This document shows, in pieces, positions 1 to 8,600 of a stretch of DNA of 12,081 bases (within the stretch, counting starts at the first letter, position 1; the number at the start of each line of letters is the position of its first letter). The DNA lies in the NCBI GenBank assembly GCA_001687465.1, contig LVLI01001195.1, positions 1-12,081 on the forward strand, read 5' to 3'. A program made the position numbers and the translations under genes. The DNA is from Halocafeteria seosinensis. Lineage: Eukaryota > Sar > Bigyra > Bicosoecida. The notes under the pieces were generated by a model. The model searched no databases, was not told the origin of the DNA, and worked only from the letters and a program-made list of their open reading frames with translations.

Positions 1-14
1 ATATATAAGAAATG
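1..14 (+). promoter_or_regulatory. Start-codon motif upstream of the packaging ATPase
   Basis: The window opens with ATATATAAGAA directly followed by the ATG of the ATPase gene. The same TATA(N)ATAAGAAAAATG arrangement precedes four genes at 10063, 10452, 10836 and 11561. Here the A run is shorter, and any matching left arm (TTTTTCTT) would lie outside the window. I read it as a viral promoter or transcript-start element; the function is inferred from its recurrence only. Confidence 0.55.
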
Positions 15-863
15 GGAAAATTAAGAAAAACTGATAAGTTAGATACTGAAAATACTATAGCCATTATCAAAAAATTAAGTAATAATAAAGCTACTGGAGG
101 AGCCGTCCATATGTTAGAAGATAATGAACATTTAGATAAAGGCCCTGAAACTAATGATGAAGCTGAAATTAGGTTATCTAAAGATTACTATTTTAGTCCT
201 ATTCCTAGAAATGTTATGAACCGTCAATTTGTTGTTTATTGTGCTGGTAAAAAGGGTTGTGGTAAAACTACTAATGCTGCTAAATGGATGTATAATTATA
301 AACAATTAACAAAAAATCCTGTGTTTTTGATATCTTCTAAAGAAGAAGATGAAACCATAGATAAATATATAGGGGAGGATAAAATAAACAGAATACCTAC
401 TAGTTTATTTGAAAATGAAGATGAAATGCCCCAATGTAAAGACTTTAAGAATTGTTTAATTGTTTTTGATGATTTTATGAATGATAAGAACAGTAAGAAT
501 ATACAGAAATTAATGAACCAAATAGCCGAACGAGGAAGAAGTGCTAAAGCTTCTATGTTTTGTATCTTCCATAACATAACAGACCAATTTAAAACAAAAC
601 TTATATTAACCGAAGCTGACTATTTCCTTATCTTCCCTTCTACCCTTTCTAATCATAATTTTAGGTATTTTATGCAAAATTACGGAAGCATAAGTGATAG
701 GAATATTTTGAAGAAAATTAGAGAAGAACCCGGTAAAAGTGTTTTAATTAGTGTTGAACCTAGTTTTGTTATTTGTAGTCAAAGTGTTTTTATTCCAAAA
801 GCGATAACAGATTTTAACAGTAATAAAAAACATTCTAGAAGTGCTAAATATGAACTACAATAG
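12..863 (+). CDS. A32-like (FtsK/HerA superfamily) genome-packaging ATPase
   Basis: This 283-residue protein probably powers packaging of viral DNA into the capsid. Residues 1-60 are charged and probably flexible. A P-loop follows: Walker A is GKKGCGKT at residues 79-86, preceded by the beta strand FVVYCA. Walker B is LIVFDD at 149-154, after hydrophobic residues and ending in two aspartates. AERGRSAKAS (172-181) followed by the strand MFCIFHNIT fits the arginine-containing segment and next strand of A32-like ATPases. The length matches PLV, virophage and NCLDV packaging ATPases. The start is the first ATG and sits directly on the shared start motif. The gene is AT-rich like the right-hand block. 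It ends in TAG, five bases before a 12-bp hairpin. Family assignment is from motifs; which virus group it belongs to needs a search. Confidence 0.85.
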   Translation: MGKLRKTDKLDTENTIAIIKKLSNNKATGGAVHMLEDNEHLDKGPETNDEAEIRLSKDYYFSPIPRNVMNRQFVVYCAGKKGCGKTTNAAKWMYNYKQLTKNPVFLISSKEEDETIDKYIGEDKINRIPTSLFENEDEMPQCKDFKNCLIVFDDFMNDKNSKNIQKLMNQIAERGRSAKASMFCIFHNITDQFKTKLILTEADYFLIFPSTLSNHNFRYFMQNYGSISDRNILKKIREEPGKSVLISVEPSFVICSQSVFIPKAITDFNSNKKHSRSAKYELQ

Positions 864-867
864 ATTT

Positions 868-897
868 ATTATTTAGAATGGTGTTATTCTAAATAAT
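868..897 (+). terminator. Perfect 12-bp hairpin after the ATPase gene
   Basis: ATTATTTAGAAT (868-879) and ATTCTAAATAAT (886-897) are perfect reverse complements around a 6-base loop, beginning five bases after the ATPase stop codon. Hairpins directly after stop codons mark transcript 3' ends in mimivirids and their virophages. That role is inferred here. Confidence 0.6.
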
Positions 898-915
898 GAA
901 TTCCTGTTTTTATTT

Positions 916-962
916 TGTGCCCATTATAGAATACAATTAACTGTATGTCCAAAATGGGCACA
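916..962 (-). terminator. Second hairpin, in the 3' region of the minus-strand gene
   Basis: TGTGCCCATT (916-925) pairs perfectly with AATGGGCACA (953-962). Inside the loop a second pairing, ATACA (931-935) with TGTAT (942-946), can form. It lies about 55 bases beyond the stop codon of the minus-strand gene at 1018-1413, so it is a natural 3'-end signal for that gene. The two convergent genes would then each have their own hairpin. Confidence 0.5.
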
Positions 963-1017
963 CTATAAATTTCATAAAAGTAATACAGTATCCTAATAAG
1001 GTATTGTTTTAAGCACA

Positions 1018-1413
1018 TTACCACAAATTATTTTTCTTAACAAAACTAGAAGCTTCTCCTAAAGTCATACTAGGGTTTTCACGCATAACCGCACGCACAA
1101 CATCACCACGAGCAACTCTTCCATCTTCTTTCCTAGATTTTCCTTTAGATTTCTTTTTAGGTTTTTCCCTAACATCAACACCTCCATTTACTCCAAGTCC
1201 CAAAAATGATTTTCCAGCACTCTTAAAAAAGTTTCCTGCTTCTTTACCGGCTTTACTTCCTCCTGATGGTTCACTACTTAACATAGTCGCCAGTTCACCA
1301 GCCCCCAATAAAAAATTCTCTCCAGTTTTCTTTCCTTTTTGTCTAGTGAGTTCATCAAACATTTCACCAAGCATTTTTTTAGCTTCTTTTTTTCCTAAAC
1401 GTTTCTCAATCAT
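1018..1413 (-). CDS. Small basic glycine-rich protein, possible minor virion protein
   Basis: The product has 131 residues, ATG at 1413, and reads leftwards towards the ATPase. Residues 1-30 are lysine-rich and probably helical (EKRLGKKEAKKMLGEMF). Residues 36-76 are rich in glycine, serine and alanine. A strongly basic stretch (EKPKKKSKGKSRK) follows at about 83-95. The C-terminus is a separate small helical motif, VVRAVMRENPSMTLGEASSF followed by VKKNNLW. From memory, a C-terminal motif of the type 'LxEASxxVKxNxL' occurs in structural proteins of PLVs and some large DNA viruses, but I could not verify this. A basic, glycine-rich protein beside a packaging ATPase suggests a DNA-binding or minor capsid role, which is inference. 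The upstream sequence has a TATATA element (ATATATAGGTTAAG before the ATG) but not the palindromic start motif. The promoter would overlap the end of the upstream truncated gene. Confidence 0.72.
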   Translation of the reverse strand: MIEKRLGKKEAKKMLGEMFDELTRQKGKKTGENFLLGAGELATMLSSEPSGGSKAGKEAGNFFKSAGKSFLGLGVNGGVDVREKPKKKSKGKSRKEDGRVARGDVVRAVMRENPSMTLGEASSFVKKNNLW

Positions 1414-1427
1414 CTTAACCTATATAT

Positions 1428-1715
1428 TTATGTTTTATATAATATTTTATTTGTATTTTCATTTAGAATTATGGATATTTTATTTTGATATGTGCTTATG
1501 GATTTCAGTGATGGATTATTTAATATCGCTTTCAATTCATCCAGTATAATTTTTATATTCTTATTTTCTCCGTAGGTTATCCATAACCATTGCTTAAAAC
1601 CTTCTAATTCTCTTTTAAAATTACTGTTATTAATGGTTATTTTGTTATTCTCTAATAAGAATATCAAAGTATTTAATCCTTCATTAATTTGATGTAATGC
1701 CCCTAAGGGTGTGTC
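1428..1715 (-). pseudogene. 5'-truncated viral reading frame ending at the composition boundary
   Basis: On the minus strand a frame is open from 1715 down to a TAA at 1428-1430, but it contains no ATG. The first possible start is a TTG at 1667. The sequence before that TTG (ALHQINEGLNT, from about 1700) still reads like protein and continues smoothly into LIFLLENNKITIN, so I think the true start lies upstream and is missing. The encoded 90-odd residues are rich in Asn, Ile, Leu and Lys and probably helical (ELEGFKQWLWITYGENK, IKIILDELKAILNN). I do not recognise the family. Its stop is 14 bases before the ATG of the 131-residue gene, the spacing expected of neighbouring viral genes. The frame breaks down close to 1700, where base composition changes, which suggests that an insertion, deletion or join removed its 5' end. 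Confidence 0.55.
1688..1699. repeat. 12-bp direct repeat, left copy (TTTGATGTAATG)
   Basis: TTTGATGTAATG occurs here, at the point where the AT-rich sequence ends and the truncated frame loses its start. It occurs again in the same orientation at 9361-9372, just past the far end of the host-like block. It may be a target duplication, a recombination site or a remnant of one repeat family. With only 12 bases, chance is possible. Confidence 0.45.
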
Positions 1716-1743
1716 TTATTAACGGAAGTTGAAAAAGTTGAAG

Positions 1744-1761
1744 TTGAAAAAGGTGAATTTT
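1744..1761 (+). repeat. Left copy of an imperfect inverted repeat bounding the host-like block
   Basis: TTGAAAAAGGTGAATTTT at 1744-1761 matches the reverse complement of 9562-9580 with a single inserted base (TTGAAAAATGGTGAATTTT). The two copies face each other across about 7.8 kb, as terminal inverted repeats would. A-runs make part of the match cheap, and no flanking target duplication is visible next to these copies. Confidence 0.45.
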
Positions 1762-1823
1762 ACCCTACCCAACGACCAAATCTGGTGGCTTATTAAGGAA
1801 AGTTGACTTTTTGGGGTGACTTT

Positions 1824-1843
1824 CAGGGTGAAAATTCACCCTG
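1824..1843. repeat. 9-bp palindrome CAGGGTGAA / TTCACCCTG
   Basis: CAGGGTGAA (1824-1832) and TTCACCCTG (1835-1843) are perfect reverse complements separated by AA. It contains the GGTGAA/TTCACC core that recurs at both edges of the host-like block. Confidence 0.6.
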
Positions 1844-1871
1844 GCTCCCTCCGGATTCCGCATTTGGGCTG

Positions 1872-1888
1872 GTGAATTCCAAATTCAC
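1872..1888. repeat. 7-bp palindrome GTGAATT / AATTCAC
   Basis: GTGAATT (1872-1878) pairs with AATTCAC (1882-1888) around three bases. It is another member of the GGTGAATT motif group seen at 1753, 1824, 9353, 9418 and 9565. Confidence 0.5.
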
Positions 1889-2612
1889 GGAACTAACCCT
1901 AACCGGAACGAAGGAAACTTTGACGGTTCAGCACATTACGATAATGCGATGGTCCCCAATCATTGCCCCAATGCACATGCTTTGCAAAACTACAAGCACC
2001 AAGAATCGATGTACGATTCATTTATTACTTCATGTTGTAGTGTGACGGAAGCGAAAATCGGCAGTCCAGTGTGTGCGAGGTATGTGTGTTCGGTGCTCTG
2101 TGTAGTTGTTCTGTTTGTTCTCTCGACTACTTACTGAGCGTATGGAACAGAGAGCACATGGTGGCACACCCAAATATAATACTGCACAAAACCTACTATA
2201 TCCTAGTGAGCATGGGGTGTGTTCATGTACGTTGAGTGAGGCGCAGAAAGTGAGGGGAGTGTCCTAGGGGAAAGGCGGCGACTGTGTGTGGACATGCCGA
2301 TTTACCACCAACATAAGGAAACGTTTGAAACAATGGAATATGGGTGTGTTCCTGAAACGGTGTTTCTGATTGTTTGTACCTGGGGGCGTACTGCCCGCAA
2401 AGGAAGAGAGCTTGCGACGTCTACGATGAGGTGTAGACATTTGGAAAATCGCTCATCCTATATACAGTACAGTACATGTAGTAGATTTTGAGTGCCTACG
2501 ATGTCGTCTATGTACAACATATTTATAATTGTTTCCAGTTTTGTGTCCCCATACTCTTTAGATTTGACAGTGTTTCCTTCCAGGAACACTGTAAATCTCC
2601 CTCACCAAGAAA

Positions 2613-5600
2613 ATGGTTTCAGGTGGTGGAACAGTGCCTCTCAAGTCCCCGAGTCGAGGCACTCGCTTCACGAGAAAACAAGCACCAGTTCGACGAACAA
2701 TTTTCTTCTGGAGTCTTATGGCTTTGTGCCTGGCTCTGTGGGCGTTCTTCACAACTATGCTAGCACAAGTGTCCGCACGGAGTGTATTGCTGCGCTCTGA
2801 AGAGTATGATGAGTGGAGAATACCCGTATTCTGCGATGTTGACGGGGATTCCCTGCCTGACGTTGTATACAGAAGTGATGATACTGGAGATATCCTCTGG
2901 AACAGAAATGTGGGGTTCAGAGGCCCCCCCCAGTTCGATCCTGAAAAAATACTTACCGTGCTGCAGAATGACAACGACGGCACTATCAATCACCTAGCTT
3001 GCGGCGACCTTAACGGAGATGGCCATATCGATGTTGTTTTCGGCGTTGGAGTAGAAGGGGTGTACCAACATCGCCTTGAATGGCTGCAAAACGATGGCGA
3101 AAAGTCTCCTGCCTTTGGAAAACCGACACTAATATCAACACAATTGACAATTGGTGGGGCTGATGCTAACAAACCCCTGTTGCTGTCTGACGTAACCGGT
3201 GACGAGTACCTGGACGTTTTAGCTGGAAGCACCTGGGGGCCGCTCCACATATTGTATAACGATGGTGTCAACACATCGTTTACAGCAATGACAACAGTAG
3301 ATGTCGGTGTGTATGATATGGAAGTAGGTGACATTGATTTGGATGGAGATGTTGACATTACCGTCGTTGCTTACAAAAATGGCATAAAACTACTTGAAAA
3401 TCAGGGGCAAAATCTTACACACAGTCCCTCGTTCAAACTTCACCAACCACCCAACCTCCATGAGGAGTTTAGGGCAGTAGCGGTCGTTGTGAAAGACATG
3501 AACAGCGACAGAAACCCGGACATTGTGGTGAATGATTTTGGGGAAGCGGGTGTTTGGTTTATGGAGCTCTCGAATTTTACTATCTTGACGGCGTCTTTAC
3601 TACCACTATCAATCGACAACTTTCCAAGAGGTCCTCTTCACGTATGGGATGTTAACAACGATGGCTTTCTCGACATCGTTAGTAGTCGCATTTACCCTAA
3701 GAAAACGTACTGGCTAAAGAACGACGGAAGATGGCCACCCTCTTTTACAAATCAATTTATCACTCCCCTGACTCCCTTTAGTCTGGGCCCACCAGGAGAA
3801 GTCATATCTGTGAACGTTTATGAACATTGTCACACGATGATAAAGTTTCAATGGGAATCGACTGAAGCTGCAGGATTCTCATATTTGGTTAACTATAAAC
3901 CTGCTACTGAGGTTCGGCGAGGTGCTGTTCTCCCATACTATTACGTCGAAGCCAATCGTGCAATGCCCGTTGAATCTGGAGCATTCCGAAATGTGACGGT
4001 GGACTACTTGGATCTTGTTCTAGATGACGCTGCTTATATTGGCAGGTTCTCGTTCTGTGAAGCCCATGCGTCATCAGGGAAGATATCAGGGTCTGTAGAT
4101 CGCCTAGAGGGTTTTGCCTTTTCCAACAGTAAACTTATGGGTGTCGCGATGGATATCAGCAACAGCACCCTTACTGGTCTGGGCAAAAAAGTCTTTTTGA
4201 GCACCTCTATATCAACTATCAATTTTTCATGGTGTATGAACCTTGTGATGGTTAATGATAGTGCCTTTGAGGGCTCAGATGTGAACACTATATCGCTCCA
4301 AGGCAGCAGCGTCGAAATTCTTGGAGACGCAGTTTTCAGGAGAGCGAGCGTTCAAAGTTTGATAGCAAGCGACACGTTAAAACTGACTGAGATCCCTATG
4401 AAGGCATTCGCAAACTCTAAGATTAACAAACTTATTCTTGATCAGAGTGGTATCCGCAGCATTCGACAAAACGCGTTTAAAGAGGCCAAACTAGCACAGT
4501 TGAAAATGCGATGGACTTCCAGCTTGAGAAGTATAAGGGAAGCAGCTTTCAAGGACTCTACAGTGGATGACCTTCAGCTAAAAGGAACCGGTCTACAAGC
4601 TATCGGAAACAACGCTTACCAGGGAGCAACCCTAAAGCGACTGGATTTGACAGAGGCAACAAATATCACAGATATAGGAGACGCCGCCTTTATGGAATCA
4701 AACATTTATGAACTATTGGTTGATCACACCGGTCTCTCAGAAGTCGGCAGACGCGCGTTTTGGGGCGCAGTAGTGACGCTGTTGAGTATGAGTCATACTG
4801 CAAACATGAATACTATCGCAGAGGGTGTATTCGAGGAGTCTTCCGTTGGTGAACTGGTCCTGATTGGAAGCAATATACAAACGATACAACAGGATTCCTT
4901 CAAAGGGTCAAATATAAAAGAACTGAGTATGAGCCGTACATTTAGGCTAGACGATATCATGGAAGGCGCTTTTGTAGAAGCACAGGTTGATAAATTATTG
5001 CTAAGCAAGAGCGGCATACGAAGAGTTGGCCGAGGGTCTTTCAACAGATCCAGGATCTCCTACCTCAATATGAGGCATACATTCAACTTGCAAAGTATTG
5101 CTGAGTTAGCGTTTGAAGGAGCATCCATTGATGAGCTCACTTTGGATCGCAGCAATATAGAGGAAATCGGCCCGAAGGCTTTTAGACAAGCTCAAATCAA
5201 GACAATCGTGATAAGTGGTACGGTGAATTTGACAACTATATTTGAGGGTGCGTTCTGGGGCGCACGGATCGACAAATTGTATTTAAATGAGAGTGGCATA
5301 CGAAACATTGGCCGAGGGGCTTTCAATAGATCCAGGATATTGCACCTTAATATGAGTCATACTTTCAACTTGCGAAGTGTTGCTGAGTTAGCGTTTGAAG
5401 GAGCATCCATTGATGAGCTCACTTTGGATCGAAGCAGTGTGGACGAAATTGGTAAACTCGCTTTTCAGCAAGCTCACGTGAAACAACTGGTGATGAGTCC
5501 TACGATTAACTTAACAAATATTTTAAAGTGGACGTTTCTGGAAGCGAGCATCGACAATTTGCTGTTAAATGAGACCGGGGTACAATACATAAGTCGAGAG

Positions 5601-8600
5601 GCTTTCTATGGTGCAGCGATCCAGCACGTGAACATGAGTCATACGTTGTTTTTACGTGAGATAGCCGAACGCGCTTTTGCGGATTCTAATATCGGGGAAC
5701 TTTCTCTCGAGAACAGTAATATATGGAGACTAAAACGCGACGTCTTTAGCGGAGCATCCCTGGACCGTGTCGAGATGAGCCATACATCCACCCTTGTTGA
5801 TATCAGTACAGCTTTTGGAAATTCGTCTCTAAATGGCTTGTTCTTCAACAGAAGCGGACTGAACGTTATTTACAAAAACTCTTTTAAAGGGACGAAAATC
5901 AAGGGGACTATATCGTTTGTGGGCAGTGCATTGAGGGAAATTGCAGGCCAGAGCTTCCGGCTAGCCTCAATAAATGTGTTTGTATTGGATAACACGCCCA
6001 TAACATCGACATCTGGTAATCAGTTTTCTCATGGCAGTGTGAGCTTTCTAGGAGTCCGGAACAGCACGTTGGAACGTTTACAAGAACGCGCTTTTGAGCA
6101 TTCAACGATTAAAACTCTAGATGTAAGCAATTCATTGCACTTACATACTATTGAGGGACACCCATTTCACAACGCTGTGGTAGACAATTTTATCTTGGAC
6201 CACAGCGGTTCTTTCGTCGTACACGGTGGCGCTTTGTCTAATACCTCGATGAAGTACTTGTCTGCACAGGACAGTGACATTCAATTGTTTGAAGACAAAT
6301 GCTGCCAGCATACGTCTCTGGACACAATTGATATGTCCAATACGCACGGTCTTCGTACTATTGGGACTGGGGCCTTTACGCGTTCTACCTTTGGAGACGT
6401 CATTTTCAAAGGTAGCAAAGTGAGGAAGTTAAACCGATCGTCTTTCGAAGGTGCCACGGTTTCTGGAACGATAACATTTGAGAGAAGCACCCTGTCCATT
6501 ATTTTGGAGCGAGCCTTTCGCGATGCTTTAATAGAAAAGGCGGATATTGGAAGGACACATCACTTAAGTTCTATCGAACCTAACGCGTTTAAAGCAGCAC
6601 AGATATCTCGGTTCCAGTCTTGCGACAGTGGTCCCATGGTTCTGGATACCTTCTCATTTGCTGAGGCCAGTATTGACAACTTCTACCTAGACAGAAGTAA
6701 GCTGAAAGCAATTCGCCCCTACGCTTTTCGGAATGCTTCATTTGGCAACTTTCAGGCTTCTAGTCTTCAACATGTTGAAGGCATCAATCGAGCAGCCTTC
6801 GAACATGCAAAACTTGGAGACAATATGAATTGGGCGAAAAGCGATGTAAATGCAATTAGCGAAGGCGCCTTCTCCTACCTTAGGGGTCCGCAGGCAATAT
6901 GTTCGCTGTCACTTGCAAGCAGTCCTACCATGGGCTCACTGATCTTTGAAGGATCCGTGCTGCAAAGTGTCAAGATCCTATCCTCAGAACTAGACACAAT
7001 CAGTGAAGGGATGTTTCAAGGTGCCACTATAGATCTCCTTGACATTGATAATACTAAGTTGAAGAGCATTGAAAGCAATGCATTTCGAGACGCTTCTATC
7101 AATCAGCTCCAGCTTACTAACGCGCTAAGGCTACAGTTCGTGAATAAAACAGCATGGGACCAACTTGGTTTGGCTAATGTCGATTTTTCGAAAACCGACA
7201 TGGTTCAATCAGGACGTTGTTTGCCGCGGAATCGCTATTGCTACGTGGAAGTTCGCAGTGACTCGGGTTTACCGCTTCCCACGTGTCAGCAGCTATCGGT
7301 TGGCGAGTACTGCCCGGGCAACGGAAATCCTATTAGTCTCTGTCCTGCAGGCCACTACTGCTTCTTCACAGATCCGACAGGAGAACCGGTACCGTGTTCT
7401 GTTGGAACTTTTAATGACCTCGAAGGACAACAGAGCAGTGGAAGCTGTCTTAAATGCCCCACCGGTCGATATTCGTCTCAAAAAGGTGTAACTAGTGTAT
7501 CGTGCTCTATGTGTGACCGTGGGACGTTCAGTAACACAGAAGGAGCCAAATCCATTACGGAATGTCAAGCGTGTCCTGCAGGAAAGTATGCTGGACTAGG
7601 AAGTACTTCGTGTTCTAATTGTCCTCCAGGTCGGTTCTCAACTACAGTGGCAGCTCATGAACTATCTACCTGTGAAAAATGTCCACTCGGTACTTTTTCC
7701 GAGCAACTTGGTGCCGCGAATGTGTCGGCTTGCACTGCATGCCCGTCCGGTAGAACGACGTCCTCAGTAGGAAGTTCTTCTGAGGCTTCCTGTACCGCCA
7801 TACCAAAATCATGCACTTCTGATACCCAAGAAATTGTAAAGGGCGCATGCATGTGTCCAAAGTCGACGCACTGGAATGGGGGCGAATGTGTCAACTGCGA
7901 GGAGGGCAAGTATTCCCCAGGGCACAACATGCAGCCTGAGTGCCTAGAATGTCCGCCTGGGCGTTATGTGTCTACTCAAGGTGCGACTGGATGTTATGTT
8001 TGTCCTGCTGGCACGATGTCCCAAAACTGGGGAAGCGTGTCCTGTGACGAGTGCTCGGATGAATTTCTCTGCCCTGTCGGATCTTCGACTGAGCTCACTG
8101 AGAAAGCGTTGGCCGATCTGGAAGTCGATGTGACGTTGACTAACACAACAGGCGGGTCCGGTGAAGGAGACAGCCAAATAAACGAAGGTGCCAACGCAGA
8201 CCGTAGCAGTAACAGTCAGTCCGGAAGCGTGGAGCAAGCAGGGAATCAAGTATTATTTATTTCGTTTGGCTCGCTTTTGTTAGTGCTTGGTTTTGCTGCT
8301 GCATTAGCGTACTTTCTTTACCCGGGCTGTTTGGATCTTCTCAGACAGGTAGATATTTTCAGCGAAGACCATTATCGAGAAGACTTGGAGACAATGAGGA
8401 AAGAAAAAACCTCGCTAGGTGGTTTCGTTACGGTGATATTTGTGATCGTTACGCTAGGACTAGTGGCGCAAGACTTGTCGTCCTTCATAAACCATAACCA
8501 GTTCGAATCGGAAACCACTGAATTTCTGCGAGAAGCAAACCGGCCAGTCGGAAGCGAGTTAGTTTCTCTCGAAATAAAAGGGATATCGACTCACTGGAAA

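Larger units (their letters stand above)
1700..2612. other. Host-like non-coding region, no convincing gene
   Basis: Base composition shifts from AT-rich to balanced near 1700. The first 200 bases hold several short repeats: CTTATTAACGGAAGTTGA (1715-1732) and CTTATTAAGGAAAGTTGA (1789-1806) match at 16 of 18 positions, and two GGTGAATT-type palindromes are listed separately. A telomere-like CTAACCCTAACC lies at 1893-1904 but is under two units long. From 1950 to 2612 I see no RNA gene and no reading frame with protein-like character; the open frames are short and of mixed composition. The last few hundred bases presumably hold the promoter and 5' leader of the large gene. TATATACAG at 2459-2467 is a possible TATA-like site, unproven. 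Confidence 0.6.

Noticed and set aside
296-577. Minus-strand 93-residue open frame
   Set aside because: It lies antisense inside the packaging ATPase gene, whose motifs are clear; the hydrophobic sequence is what antisense of an AT-rich gene gives.
1893-1904. Telomere-like CTAACCCTAACC
   Set aside because: It has under two repeat units, and with no longer array nearby it is not evidence of a telomere or a telomeric fusion.
1803-2137. Short plus-strand frames upstream of the large gene
   Set aside because: They have no domain character, overlap each other in different frames and contain the palindromes of the boundary region; treated as non-coding.
2288-2800. Short plus-strand frames just before and over the start of the large gene
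   Set aside because: They overlap the 5' region and start of the 2236-residue frame, have odd composition and no supporting motif.
7165-8249. Several 64-108 residue frames on both strands
   Set aside because: All are shadows of the cysteine-rich part of the large gene, where frequent TGT/TGC codons keep other frames open.
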